This document shows, piece by piece, positions 1-12,050 of a stretch of 64,000 nt of DNA. Both the position numbers and the translations under genes were made by a program. Below the pieces are notes generated by a model. It saw only the letters and a list, made by a program, of their open reading frames with translations, was not told the DNA's origin and ran no database searches. The DNA comes from Streptomyces sp. NBC_00249 (GTDB lineage Bacteria; Actinomycetota; Actinomycetes; Streptomycetales; Streptomycetaceae). Each line of letters opens with the position of its first letter. Within the stretch, counting starts at the first letter, position 1. The stretch is from contig NZ_JAPEMV010000005.1 in NCBI RefSeq assembly GCF_026342355.1, positions 1-64,000 on the forward strand, read 5' to 3'.

Positions 1-3340
<3,340 letters not shown>

Positions 3341-3638
3341 GTTTACCCGTAATCGGGTGCACACACACGAAAGAGCGGGCGCATCATGTCGGAATATGAC
3401 CGACGCGCCACAACGTCCTCGCTGTGTTGTTGCCTGCAAGCATCACCCGAAGGCGACCTCACAGGTCTTTTTCAAAGGAACCTCATCCACCGGAGTGGAC
3501 GGGGTATCAACTTCTGGCGTTGATTTTTGGCACGCTGTTGAGTTCTCAAGGAACGGACGCTTCCTTTGTACTCACCCTCTCGGGCTTTCCTCCGGGCTTT
3601 CGTTCTGTTCTGTTCTGCTCTTCGTTCTTGCGTTTCCG

Positions 3639-3644
3639 ACTCTA
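3639..3644 (-). promoter_or_regulatory. rrn promoter -10 hexamer TAGAGT (proximal)
   Basis: On the reverse strand the sequence reads TAGAGT followed by CGGAAACGC. It fits the TANNNT -10 consensus of the principal sigma factor. The start of the repeat is shared with the upstream copy at 3710-3715. No strong TTGACA-type -35 is obvious. Confidence 0.55.
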
Positions 3645-3709
3645 TCAGAGTCTGTCCCGCTCGCTTTCCAGGTCCTTCGCTTTCGCGTTTTCCCTTTCCG
3701 GCGATTCCA

Positions 3710-3715
3710 ACTCTA
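3710..3715 (-). promoter_or_regulatory. rrn promoter -10 hexamer TAGAGT (distal)
   Basis: On the reverse strand the sequence reads TAGAGT followed by TGGAATCGC, a near copy of the element 71 bases downstream. The repeated arrangement suggests tandem rrn promoters. The -35 assignment is unclear. Confidence 0.5.
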
Positions 3716-3977
3716 CCAGATCATTTCCGCACCGTTTTACCGGAGTTGGATTTGAATTCGGTGACCGTTGGGGGTCTGTGCCTTTCGGCGCTCCGCTACG
3801 TTAGCGCTTTTCCCCTTCCAGCTCATAATCGAGCCGAGTGGCGAAGAATTCGGGCACGCCGAATGAGACCCCGCCAGGGGTAAGTCGTAGGTAGTGGTTT
3901 GGCCGCTCTGGGGGTCTGCTGATGGCAGTGCCCCGTTCAAGCGGCTCGGGCTACGTTAGGCGTCCGGCAGGGGCGAG

Positions 3978-4619
3978 TCAAGTTGCGCGGCGGCGTGGTG
4001 CGTGGGGGCGGTACGGGCTGACCGTCGGGTCGTCCGTGATCCAGTAGCGGTAGGGGTGGACGGCGCCGGCGCCGCTCACTCCCGTGCGGGGGCCGTTGCT
4101 CACCTGGTCGGGTGGGGTGGCGGTGCCCGTGAGGAGGGACAGCGGGGAATCCGGGCCCGCGCACAGGTCCGTGCCGTCGAGGGAACGGTCCACGTCGAGG
4201 GCCGCAGCCAGCCGGGCCGGGCCCTTGGCCAGTTCGTTCGGGTTCCTGGCCGAGAGGCGGCGTCCGGCCGCCAGGTCGGCGCCCGCCGTCACCTCCCCCG
4301 CGCGGATCAGTACGCCACTCGCGTGGTCCGGTGGTCCGCACACCAGGTTGAGGCTGAACCACATGCCGTAGATGAAGTAGACGTACGCGTGTCCGGGCGG
4401 ACCGAACATCGACGCGTTGCGGGCCGTACGGCCGCGGTAGGCGTGGGAGCCGGGATCGGTCGCTCCCTCGTACGCCTCCACCTCCGTGATGCGCAGCTCG
4501 ACGGGGCCGTCCGGAGTGCGGCGGACCAGGACGCGGCCCAGCAGGTCCGGGGCCACCGTGAGGACCGGGCGGTCGAAGAAGGACCTGGGCAGGGGCGTAC
4601 GGTCGGGGCGCGCGCTCAT
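3978..4619 (-). CDS. mpg: DNA-3-methyladenine glycosylase (AAG/MPG family)
   Basis: The 213-residue protein matches the AAG/MPG fold along its whole length, and its size is normal for the bacterial family. It removes alkylated purines such as 3-methyladenine and hypoxanthine to start base excision repair. The family signature is clear: LGRVLV near residue 28, then ITEVEAYEG around 44-52 with the catalytic glutamate region, the SHAYRGRTARNASMFG block around 58-73, YVYFIYGMW around 79-87, and KGPARLAAAL in the C-terminal half. It starts with ATG at 4619. It stands alone, upstream of the rrn promoters and in the same orientation. Function is inferred from family membership. Confidence 0.93.
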   Translation of the reverse strand: MSARPDRTPLPRSFFDRPVLTVAPDLLGRVLVRRTPDGPVELRITEVEAYEGATDPGSHAYRGRTARNASMFGPPGHAYVYFIYGMWFSLNLVCGPPDHASGVLIRAGEVTAGADLAAGRRLSARNPNELAKGPARLAAALDVDRSLDGTDLCAGPDSPLSLLTGTATPPDQVSNGPRTGVSGAGAVHPYRYWITDDPTVSPYRPHAPRRRAT

Positions 4620-4736
4620 CCGGTCGAGCGTAGTGGAACGCCTGCCCGTGCAACCGGGGCCTAAGGTTCCGCGTTGGTAAGGGGTAGGCGCGTCGTAGTC
4701 GCCAGATCCTTAGATCCGTATCAGGGGAGTTTGAGC

Positions 4737-5519
4737 ATGGGGTTCAGGAAGCTGTTCGCGAGCCTGGGTGCCGGTGGTGCTTCGGTGGACACGGTCATCA
4801 CCGAGCCGAACGTCGTGCCGGGCGGGATCGTGCAGGGCGAGGTCCGCATCCAGGGCGGATCCGTGGAGCAGCAGATCGAGGGGCTGTCCGTGGGTCTCCA
4901 GGCGCGTGTGGAGGTGGAGGGCAACGACAGCGAGTACAAGCAGGACATCGTCTTCACCAAGCAGCGCCTCGGCGGCGCCTTCCAGGTGCAGGCCGGCGCG
5001 CTGCACGTGGTGCCGTTCGGTCTGGAGATCCCGGCGGAGACGCCGATCACCCACTTCGGGGGTCAGCACCTGCACGGGATGAACATCGGGGTCAGCACCG
5101 AGCTGGAGATCGCGCGCGCGGTCGACGCGGGTGACCTGGACCCGATCAACGTGCACCCGGTGCCGGCGCAGCAGGCGATCCTCGACGCCTTCCGGCAGCT
5201 GGGCTTCACCTTCCGCAGTGCCGACATGGAGCGGGGGCACATCCGCGGGACGCGGCAGACGCTGCCCTTCTACCAGGAGATCGAGTTCCTGCCGCCGTCG
5301 CAGTACCGGGGGCTGAACCAGGTCGAGCTGACCTTCGTCTCGGACGGGCGCGAGATGGACGTCGTGCTGGAGATGGACAAGAAGCCGGGGCTGTTCAGCG
5401 AGGGCAGTGACACCTACCGCTGCTTCCAGGTGGGTCTGCAGTCGTACCAGGGGACCGACTGGGCGGCTTACCTGAACCAGTGGATCGCCTCGGTCGGTTC
5501 GCAGCGCAACTGGTTCTAG
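4737..5519 (+). CDS. Spo0M/arrestin-like sporulation protein
   Basis: This 260-residue protein belongs to the Spo0M (SpoOM) family, which has an arrestin-like beta-sandwich and is cytosolic. In Bacillus, Spo0M affects sporulation and cell division; its biochemical role is poorly defined. The N-terminus (MGFRKLFASLGAGGASVDT) is typical, followed by VPGGIVQGEV and HVVPFGLEIPAETPI segments that mark the arrestin domain, and a C-terminal PGLFSEG-type segment. I chose ATG 4737 because GGGGAG lies about 8 bases upstream and the family begins here; the longer frame from 4674 adds 21 poorly supported residues. It reads away from the glycosylase gene. Confidence 0.9.
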   Translation: MGFRKLFASLGAGGASVDTVITEPNVVPGGIVQGEVRIQGGSVEQQIEGLSVGLQARVEVEGNDSEYKQDIVFTKQRLGGAFQVQAGALHVVPFGLEIPAETPITHFGGQHLHGMNIGVSTELEIARAVDAGDLDPINVHPVPAQQAILDAFRQLGFTFRSADMERGHIRGTRQTLPFYQEIEFLPPSQYRGLNQVELTFVSDGREMDVVLEMDKKPGLFSEGSDTYRCFQVGLQSYQGTDWAAYLNQWIASVGSQRNWF

Positions 5520-5566
5520 GCTCGGGCCCGTACGCCCGCACGCGTTTCCCCTCAGGAGGTACAGCA

Positions 5567-6100
5567 GTGGCCGAGCAGAACAGGGCTCCCCTTCCGCACG
5601 ATTTCCACCCGGAGGTGGATTCCTTCACGGTGACCAGCGTGGATGTCGCGCCGGGGGCCGATCTTCACGCGGCCCAGGTCCTGACGGGCAAGAACCTCTC
5701 GCCGCAGCTGCGGTGGGAGGGCTTCCCCGAGGGGACGAAGAGCTTCGCCGTGACCTGCTTCGACCCGGACGCGCCGACGGGCAGCGGGTTCTGGCACTGG
5801 GTGCTGTTCGACCTGCCGGTGTCGGTGACGGAGCTGCCGGCCGGGGCGGGCAGCGGTGAGTTCACCGGGCTGCCGGAGGGGGCCGTGCACGCGCGGAACG
5901 ACTACGGCACGCGCGATTTCGGCGGGGCGGCTCCGCCGCGCGGGGAGCGGCACCGGTACGTGTTCACCGTGTACGCGGTGGACCGGGAGCAGCTGGGGCC
6001 GGACGAGGACTCGTCCCCGGCGAGCGTCGGGTTCCATCTGCGGTTCCACGCGCTGGGCCGTGCGCAGCTGATCGGTGAGTACGAGTCGCCGGCTCGTTGA
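5567..6100 (+). CDS. YbhB/YbcL-family PEBP-like protein
   Basis: The product is a 177-residue phosphatidylethanolamine-binding-protein-like protein (bacterial YbhB/YbcL, related to Raf kinase inhibitor protein). The motifs are NLSPQLRWEGFPEGTKSFAVTCFDPDAPTG (about 37-66, split here by eye), the FWHWVLFDLP block and NDYGTRDFGGAAPP, which together form the anion-binding pocket. The family is probably a small-ligand or phosphate-group binder; its cellular role in bacteria is unsettled. The GTG start at 5567 is chosen because AGGAGG is 6-7 bases upstream. It is 47 bases after the Spo0M gene and may be co-transcribed with it. A strong terminator follows at 6118. Confidence 0.9.
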   Translation: MAEQNRAPLPHDFHPEVDSFTVTSVDVAPGADLHAAQVLTGKNLSPQLRWEGFPEGTKSFAVTCFDPDAPTGSGFWHWVLFDLPVSVTELPAGAGSGEFTGLPEGAVHARNDYGTRDFGGAAPPRGERHRYVFTVYAVDREQLGPDEDSSPASVGFHLRFHALGRAQLIGEYESPAR

Positions 6101-6117
6101 TCGTTCTCCGAGCGTTT

Positions 6118-6160
6118 GCCCGGTCCTGGTCTAAAGAAGGCCAGGACCGGGCATTTTTAT
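6118..6160 (+). terminator. Rho-independent terminator after the PEBP gene
   Basis: A perfect 12-bp inverted repeat (GCCCGGTCCTGG at 6118-6129 and its complement at 6141-6152) with an 11-base loop is followed by ATTTTTAT. It is one of the clearest intrinsic terminators in the window and separates the PEBP and HNH genes. Confidence 0.92.
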
Positions 6161-6251
6161 TGCGTTGTCCCGCGTGGCGCGCGCGGCCAGAGTGGTTGCG
6201 GGCCCTGCCGCCAGCAGGGTGGTGCGGGCCTGCACACGGGAGGTGGGCGAG

Positions 6252-6755
6252 ATGCGGGACACGCTGGTGCTGAATGCGAGCTTCGAGCCGCTGTCGACGG
6301 TGACGCTGAACCGGGCTGTGGTCCTGGTGCTCCAGGACAAGGCCGTGGTCGAGCAGTCCCATCCCGAGCTGCGTGTGCGTGCGGCCACCATGGAGTTGCC
6401 GATGCCGCGGGTGATCAGGCTCTGCAGGTTCGTACGGGTGCCCTTCCGAAGACATGCTCCCTGGTCGCGGAGGGGGGTGTTGGTCCGGGACCAACACCGG
6501 TGCGCGTACTGCGGGAAGCGCGCGACGACCGTGGACCATGTGCTGCCGCGGGCCCAGGGGGGTGGGGACACCTGGCTGAACACGGTGGCCTCCTGCGCCG
6601 AGGACAACCACCGCAAGGCGGCGCGGACTCCGGAGGAGGCGGGGATGCCGCTCCTCCGGAAGCCCTTCGTGCCGTCTCCGGCGGAGGCCATGCTGCTGAC
6701 GCTGGGGGTGAGCGGGCGGGAGGCGCTGCCCGAGTGGTTGGGGCGTACTGCCTGA
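6252..6755 (+). CDS. HNH endonuclease family protein
   Basis: The 167-residue protein has an N-terminal region (MRDTLVLNASFEPLSTVTLN) typical of a widespread actinobacterial HNH family. Its HNH zinc/metal site lies at about residues 84-121: CAYCG (C84, C87), DH at 95-96, and N/H residues around 110-120. HNH proteins are metal-dependent nucleases, but the substrate of this conserved single-copy family is unknown and it need not be a restriction enzyme. ATG 6252 is preferred over the longer frame from 6165 because a GGGAGG site precedes it and the protein family starts at this methionine. It is transcribed from just past a terminator, so it probably has its own promoter. Confidence 0.85.
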   Translation: MRDTLVLNASFEPLSTVTLNRAVVLVLQDKAVVEQSHPELRVRAATMELPMPRVIRLCRFVRVPFRRHAPWSRRGVLVRDQHRCAYCGKRATTVDHVLPRAQGGGDTWLNTVASCAEDNHRKAARTPEEAGMPLLRKPFVPSPAEAMLLTLGVSGREALPEWLGRTA

Positions 6756-6794
6756 GAGGCGGGTCCGCTGGGTGACGTAGGTCTGCTACGTCGC

Positions 6795-7571
6795 TCAGCG
6801 GGTCAGTAGCTGGACGATCGCGAGGATTCCGACCAGGACAATGATGCCGCGCAGGACGGTCGGCGGGAGGCGCCGGCCGACCTTGGCGCCGATCTGGCCG
6901 CCGATGGTGGAGCCGACGGCGATCAGGACCACCGCCGTCCAGTCGAACTCGGCGACGAAGAGGAAGAAGACGGCGGCGATGCCGTTGACGAGGGCGGCGA
7001 GGACGTTCTTGACGGCGTTGATCCGTTGCAGGTCCTCGTGGAGCAGCAGCCCCATCAGGCCGAGGTAGAGCACGCCCTGCGCGGCCCCGAAGTAGCCCCC
7101 GTAGGCGCTGGAGAGCAGCATGCCCGTCAGCAGGGCCGGGCCGCCGTCGGGGTGGCCGCCCTCGGTTCCGGCGGCTTCCTGGCGGCGGCGCAGGGCCGCG
7201 GCGAGGCGGGGCTGGAGGACGACGAGCACGAGGGCCAGGCCGATGAGGACGGGCACGATCGTGTCGAAGGAGTCCGAGGGCAGGGTGACGAGCAGGATCG
7301 CGCCCGTGAGGCCGCCGACGAGGGAGACCGCGCCGAGGCGCAGGATGCGGGCGCGCTGCCCCTGGAGTTCCTTGCGGTAGCCGATGGCTCCGCTGATCGA
7401 GCCGGGTACCAGGCCGAGGGTGTTGGACACGTTGGCGGTGACCGGGGGCAGGCCGGTGGCGAGCAGCACCGGGAAGGTGATGAGGGTGCCGGAACCGACG
7501 ATGGTGTTGATGGTGCCGGCGCCGATTCCGGCCGCGAGGACCGCGAGCGATTCCCAGATGGACATGGACAT
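6795..7571 (-). CDS. TSUP-family (TauE/SafE) sulfite/anion permease
   Basis: About 258 residues with eight or so hydrophobic segments and the TauE/SafE hallmarks: GAGTINTIVGSGTLITFPVLLATGLPP near the N-terminus (the repeated G-rich half-motif) and a second copy around LLSSAYGGYFGAAQGV. The family exports or imports sulfite, sulfoacetate or other organic anions across the cytoplasmic membrane; substrate cannot be told here. Three in-frame starts exist (7616, 7583, 7571). I use 7571, where the conserved sequence begins and GGGG lies about 11 bases upstream; this is uncertain. It converges with the HNH gene. Confidence 0.85.
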   Translation of the reverse strand: MSMSIWESLAVLAAGIGAGTINTIVGSGTLITFPVLLATGLPPVTANVSNTLGLVPGSISGAIGYRKELQGQRARILRLGAVSLVGGLTGAILLVTLPSDSFDTIVPVLIGLALVLVVLQPRLAAALRRRQEAAGTEGGHPDGGPALLTGMLLSSAYGGYFGAAQGVLYLGLMGLLLHEDLQRINAVKNVLAALVNGIAAVFFLFVAEFDWTAVVLIAVGSTIGGQIGAKVGRRLPPTVLRGIIVLVGILAIVQLLTR

Positions 7572-7661
7572 GGACGGAGCCATCCCCTTTGCGTGAGTGA
7601 GTCGCCTCCCCGCCATGAAGGTCGAGGGGCCTCACCGATCATGCACGAGGGGAGGGCCGCG

Positions 7662-8636
7662 TCAGTCGATGGGGGGCTGCTCCCGGCGTTCCGTTCCCTT
7701 GTCGGCGGCGGGGGCGCCCTTGCCGTTGTCAGCGGGGTTGAAGCCGCTGGAACCGCCGCCCATGGGGCCGAAGTTGCCCATGGCGCCCGAGAGGCCCTTG
7801 AGGGCGTCTCCGATCTCGCTGGGCACGATCCAGAGCTTGTTGGCGTCGCCCTCGGCGATCTTCGGGAGCATCTGGAGGTACTGGTAGGCGAGGAGCTTCT
7901 GGTCGGCGTCGCCGGCGTGGATGGACTCGAAGACCGTACGGATGGCCTGGGCCTCGCCCTCGGCGCGCAGGGCGGCGGCCTTGGCGTCACCTTCGGCGCG
8001 CAGGATGGAGGACTGCTTCTCGCCCTCGGCGCGCAGGATCTCCGACTGGCGGACACCTTCGGCCTGGAGGATCGCGGCGCGCTTGTCGCGGTCGGCGCGC
8101 ATCTGCTTCTCCATCGAGTCCTGGATGGAGGTCGGCGGCTCGATGGCCTTGAGCTCGACGCGGTTGACGCGGATGCCCCACTTGCCGGTGGCCTCGTCGA
8201 GGACCCCGCGCAGGGCGGCGTTGATCTCCTCGCGGGAGGTGAGGGTGCGCTCCAGGTCCATGCCGCCGATGATGTTGCGCAGCGTGGTGACGGTGAGCTG
8301 CTCGATGGCCTGGATGTAGCTGGCCACTTCGTACGTCGCGGCGCGGGCGTCGGTCACCTGGTAGTAGATGACGGTGTCGATGTTGACGACCAGGTTGTCC
8401 TGGGTGATCACCGGCTGGGGCGGGAAGGGGACGACCTGCTCGCGGAGGTCGATCCGGTTGCGGATCGAGTCGATGAACGGGACGACGATGTTGAGGCCCG
8501 CGTTGAGGGTGCGGGTGTAGCGGCCGAACCTCTCGACGATGGCGGCGCTGGCCTGCGGGATCACCTGGATCGTCTTGACCAGGGCGATGAAGACCAGAAC
8601 CACCAGGATGATCAGGACGATGATGATCGGTTGCAT
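7662..8636 (-). CDS. SPFH/band-7 (stomatin/paraslipin-like) membrane protein
   Basis: The 324-residue protein has one N-terminal transmembrane helix (residues 3-22), the SPFH/band-7 domain (about 25-190; VPQASAAIVERFGRY-type start and PFIDSIRNRIDLREQ), then a long alanine/glutamate-rich coiled coil with repeated RAEGEKQSSILRAEG units (about 200-250), and a Pro/Gly-rich tail. It is a stomatin/QmcA-like scaffold of membrane microdomains. Its partner NfeD is encoded immediately upstream (start 9150), the standard pairing of this family. ATG 8636 has GGGGAA about 4-9 bases upstream. Confidence 0.93.
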   Translation of the reverse strand: MQPIIIVLIILVVLVFIALVKTIQVIPQASAAIVERFGRYTRTLNAGLNIVVPFIDSIRNRIDLREQVVPFPPQPVITQDNLVVNIDTVIYYQVTDARAATYEVASYIQAIEQLTVTTLRNIIGGMDLERTLTSREEINAALRGVLDEATGKWGIRVNRVELKAIEPPTSIQDSMEKQMRADRDKRAAILQAEGVRQSEILRAEGEKQSSILRAEGDAKAAALRAEGEAQAIRTVFESIHAGDADQKLLAYQYLQMLPKIAEGDANKLWIVPSEIGDALKGLSGAMGNFGPMGGGSSGFNPADNGKGAPAADKGTERREQPPID

Positions 8637-8721
8637 GCGGTTCCCCGTGCCCTTCCGGCTGTCTGTGCTGCCCCGTTGAGCGGAGTCTCGCAGACCCCGG
8701 GGCCGCGGGTGGGCTGCTTGC

Positions 8722-9150
8722 TCACATGACGACCGCGGTCGCTCCGTCGATGTCGACGACGTCGACGGACTGGCCGGGTTCGAAACTGCTGTCCGAGTCG
8801 AGGGTGCGGGCGGACCAGACCTCGCCGGCGAGCTTGATGCGGCCGCCGCTGCCGTCGACGCGTTCGAGGACGACGGCGGATCTGCCCTTCAACGCCTCGA
8901 TGCCGCTGCGGTGTTGGGGGCGCTGGTTGCGGTGCCGGTTGGCGATCGGGCGGACGACGGCGATGAGCGCCACCGACACGATCACGAACACCAGGACCTG
9001 TGCCACCACTCCCCCGCCGAGGGCCGCCGTGACGGCGGCCGCCACCGCGCCGACGGCGAACATGCCGAACTCCGGCAGTGCGGTCAGGACGAGGGGGATG
9101 CCCAGTCCGACCGCGCCGATGAGCCACCACACCCATGCGTCGATGTCCAC
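8722..9150 (-). CDS. NfeD-like membrane protein
   Basis: A 142-residue short NfeD protein. Two or three hydrophobic helices (about 5-70) are followed by a C-terminal OB-fold domain starting near GIEALKGRSAVVLERV and ending DVVDIDGATAVVM. NfeD proteins are membrane partners of SPFH proteins, and the SPFH gene follows in the same direction 85 bases downstream. The GTG start lies six bases after a TACCAT -10-like hexamer (9157-9162) with no good ribosome-binding site, so the mRNA is probably leaderless. Confidence 0.9.
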   Translation of the reverse strand: MDIDAWVWWLIGAVGLGIPLVLTALPEFGMFAVGAVAAAVTAALGGGVVAQVLVFVIVSVALIAVVRPIANRHRNQRPQHRSGIEALKGRSAVVLERVDGSGGRIKLAGEVWSARTLDSDSSFEPGQSVDVVDIDGATAVVM

Positions 9151-9156
9151 ATGGTC

Positions 9157-9162
9157 ATGGTA
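9157..9162 (-). promoter_or_regulatory. -10 hexamer TACCAT, leaderless nfeD transcript
   Basis: The reverse strand reads TACCAT, then six bases, then the GTG start. This spacing puts the expected transcription start at the start codon. A -35 is not obvious. Confidence 0.45.
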
Positions 9163-9205
9163 GGTCGGGTGGGCGCGGTCGGGACAGGGCGCGGAAACGA
9201 ACCCT

Positions 9206-10006
<801 letters not shown>

Positions 10007-10127
10007 GAGCGTGTTGTCACCCCTTGCAGTCACGGTTCTCTGTGCGCCGGCAGGCGCAGCCCCAGGGCAAAACCTACGCCACTCGCGGAGGGGTCCGGGC
10101 GCCAGGCCGGGTCCGGGGCCGGATCCG

Positions 10128-10133
10128 TAAAGT
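10128..10133 (+). promoter_or_regulatory. -10 hexamer TAAAGT, leaderless transcript
   Basis: TAAAGT is followed by six bases (AGGGGG) and then the ATG at 10140. The G-run touches the start codon, so it cannot act as a ribosome-binding site at normal spacing; a leaderless mRNA is the simpler reading. Confidence 0.45.
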
Positions 10134-10139
10134 AGGGGG

Positions 10140-10919
10140 ATGCTTTTCGAACCACGTTCAGGGCGGCTGGCCGCCTGGGGGAACGCTCTGCTGGCCGGTC
10201 TGGTCTCGCCCGACGAGGCCGTGTTGTCGATCGTGGGCGAGGACGCCGTGCACCGGGTGTCCGGGCTGCCGGGGGAAGCGGGGCCGGTCGGGCTCACGCT
10301 GGCCCTCGGGCGGCTGCGCGCGCTGGGGGTGGGCGGGCTGCGGGTGGCGCTGCCGGCTCCGGGGCATCCGCTGGGGCTGAGCGGGCCGCCGGAGTTCAAC
10401 GCGCGGGCGCTGGAGGCCGAGGAGGCGGTGGTGTGCGCGGGTGCGGCGCTGGGTCTGGTGCCGGAGGTGACGGAGGCCGGTCCGGCCGGTGACGTGCACG
10501 TCTCGGTGCTGTGGCACTGCCTGCCGGTACGGGAGGCCCCGCCGGCGGACGTGCCCTCGCTCGGGGAGGCGGAGCGGGAGCTGGCGGAGGCGCTGCGCGA
10601 GGCGACGGTGGTGCTGACCCGGCTGGACGTGGCGGGGTCGGGGCCGGTGGCGGAGGCGGCGCTGTCGGCGTACCGGGCGCGGACGGAGGCGGGCCGGGAC
10701 GCGCTGGCGCCGGGGTATCCGGCGCGGGCGGTGCGGGTGCTGGCGCTGGCGCAGCGGGTGGACCTGATGGTGTCGCTGGCGTACGAGAACGGGCACGGGG
10801 GCGCGGTGGCCGCCTCGGAGATGGCGGCGCGGGCGGAGGCCCTGCGGCCGGTGGAGCGGGTGGCGCGGCGGGCGCTCGTGGCGGCGTACAACGCGGCGGT
10901 GGAGGAGCGGGAGCGGTAG
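10140..10919 (+). CDS. Conserved actinobacterial protein of unknown function
   Basis: The product is 259 residues, Ala/Gly/Leu-rich, without transmembrane segments or a signal peptide. I do not recognise a catalytic motif. The N-terminal half (MLFEPRSGRLAAWGNALLAGLVSPDE and HRVSGLPG) looks like a compact alpha/beta fold; the C-terminal half is helical. The frame has strong third-position GC bias, which supports coding. It is divergent from the ABC ATPase gene and converges with the chaplin gene across a shared terminator hairpin. Probably a cytosolic housekeeping protein restricted to actinobacteria, but that is inference. Confidence 0.8.
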   Translation: MLFEPRSGRLAAWGNALLAGLVSPDEAVLSIVGEDAVHRVSGLPGEAGPVGLTLALGRLRALGVGGLRVALPAPGHPLGLSGPPEFNARALEAEEAVVCAGAALGLVPEVTEAGPAGDVHVSVLWHCLPVREAPPADVPSLGEAERELAEALREATVVLTRLDVAGSGPVAEAALSAYRARTEAGRDALAPGYPARAVRVLALAQRVDLMVSLAYENGHGGAVAASEMAARAEALRPVERVARRALVAAYNAAVEERER

Positions 10920-10956
10920 GCTCCGGCGGCTCGGGCGGGCGGGCGGGGTACGGCAG

Positions 10957-10995
10957 CGGCCCCGCTCCCCGGGGAGAAGGGGGGAAGCGGGGCCG
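10957..10995. terminator. Bidirectional terminator hairpin
   Basis: A 10-bp perfect stem (CGGCCCCGCT at 10957-10966, complement at 10986-10995) sits between two convergent genes. There is no U-tract, as is common in Streptomyces. Confidence 0.7.
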
Positions 10996-11007
10996 GTGGG
11001 GAGGCGA

Positions 11008-11253
11008 TCAGGCGTTGACGCCGGTGTTGCCCCAGGCGCCGTTGAGCAGGCCGATCACGTTGACGGTGTTGCCGACCACGTTCACGGGGACGTGCACGGG
11101 GACCTGGAGCAGGTTCCCGGAGGCCACGCCGGGCGAGTTCAGGGCCTCGCCCTCCGCCGACGCACCGCCGTGCGCCGAGGAGACACCGGCGCCGGCGGCG
11201 ACGAGGCCGCCCGCGATCATGGTGACGGCTGCGGCCTTCTTGAAGCTCTTCAC
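11008..11253 (-). CDS. chpE: Short chaplin, cysteine-less (ChpE type)
   Basis: An 81-residue secreted protein. It has a signal peptide (KSFKKAAAVTMIAGGLVAAGAG then VSSA) and one chaplin domain (about residues 37-81) with the pattern SPGVASGN, VPVHVPVNVVGNTVNVIGLLN and a terminal GNTGVN. Chaplins assemble into amphipathic amyloid fibrils that let aerial hyphae break the surface tension. The two cysteines of most chaplins are absent, as in ChpE of S. coelicolor. The GTG start at 11253 is fixed by GGAGGA seven bases upstream and by the signal peptide. It lies next to, and in the same orientation as, a two-component system. Confidence 0.92.
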   Translation of the reverse strand: MKSFKKAAAVTMIAGGLVAAGAGVSSAHGGASAEGEALNSPGVASGNLLQVPVHVPVNVVGNTVNVIGLLNGAWGNTGVNA

Positions 11254-11381
11254 GTTCTCGTCCTCCAGTAGGTCGGCCGCGACCAGCCGTCGCGGCACGC
11301 CATGGAGAACGGGCGCGCCGCGGTCGGGATACGCCATGTGGGCTACATACACCCGACCGTATGAATCTCCGTTGAAGCGAT

Positions 11382-12050
11382 TTACGGGCGGTTCACGGCG
11401 TTCTCGTCGGTGAGACCGTGTCTGACCGCCCACAACGCCGCCTGCGTCCGGTCGGACAGGTCGAGCTTCATCAGGATGTTCGAGACGTGCGTCTTGACCG
11501 TCTTCTCGGAGAGGACGAGCGCCCGGGCGATCTCCCGGTTGGAGCGGCCGTCCGCGATCAGGCCGAGCACTTCCCGTTCCCGGTCGGTCAGGGCGCCGGG
11601 GCGGCCCGCCGGCGACGGCTGGCCGTCCTGGGCGAGCAGGGCCTCGGCGACCTCGGGCTGGAGCAGTACGTGGCCCGCGTGGACGGAGCGGATGGCGGCG
11701 GCGAGGGCGACGGGGTCGATGTCCTTGTAGACGTATCCGGCGGCGCCGGCGCGCAGCGCGGGGACGACCGTCCGCTGTTCCGTGAAGCTGGTGACGATCA
11801 GGACGCGCGCCGGGTTCGCGGCCTCCCGCAGCCGCCGCAGGGCGTCGATGCCGTCGGTGCCCGGCATCTTCACGTCCATGAGGATCACGTCGGGCCGCAG
11901 TTCCTCGGCTCGGGCGACGCCTTCCTCGCCGTCGGCCGCCTCGCCGACGACCTCGATGTCCTCCTGTACCTCCAGGAAGGTGCGCAGGCCGCGCCGGACC
12001 ACCTGGTGGTCGTCGACGAGGAGCACGCGGATGCCGGGGGTGTCAGCCAC
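11382..12050 (-). CDS. LuxR/NarL-family response regulator
   Basis: A 222-residue regulator with a receiver domain (DD at 13-14, phospho-acceptor D59 in VILMDVKMPG, T around 88, K around 108) and a C-terminal LuxR HTH (about 155-215, LTDREREVLGLIADGRSNREIA). It is the cognate partner of the kinase encoded upstream; its GTG start overlaps the kinase stop by eight bases, so translation is coupled. Target genes are unknown. The chaplin gene is next downstream, but a 130-base gap and separate ribosome-binding site mean co-transcription is not shown. Confidence 0.95.
   Translation of the reverse strand: MADTPGIRVLLVDDHQVVRRGLRTFLEVQEDIEVVGEAADGEEGVARAEELRPDVILMDVKMPGTDGIDALRRLREAANPARVLIVTSFTEQRTVVPALRAGAAGYVYKDIDPVALAAAIRSVHAGHVLLQPEVAEALLAQDGQPSPAGRPGALTDREREVLGLIADGRSNREIARALVLSEKTVKTHVSNILMKLDLSDRTQAALWAVRHGLTDENAVNRP

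Larger units (their letters stand above)
3341..3977 (-). promoter_or_regulatory. rrn operon promoter and leader region (no protein gene)
   Basis: This stretch of over 600 bases between the 16S 5' end and the neighbouring glycosylase stop codon has no credible gene. Read leftward it has two TAGAGT -10 hexamers inside near-repeated sequence, GA-rich transcribed leader, and the CCTTGAGAACTCAACAG element just upstream of 16S that is echoed in the spacer. It is less GC-rich than the flanking coding DNA. Streptomyces rrn operons typically have several tandem promoters, which fits. Confidence 0.85.
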
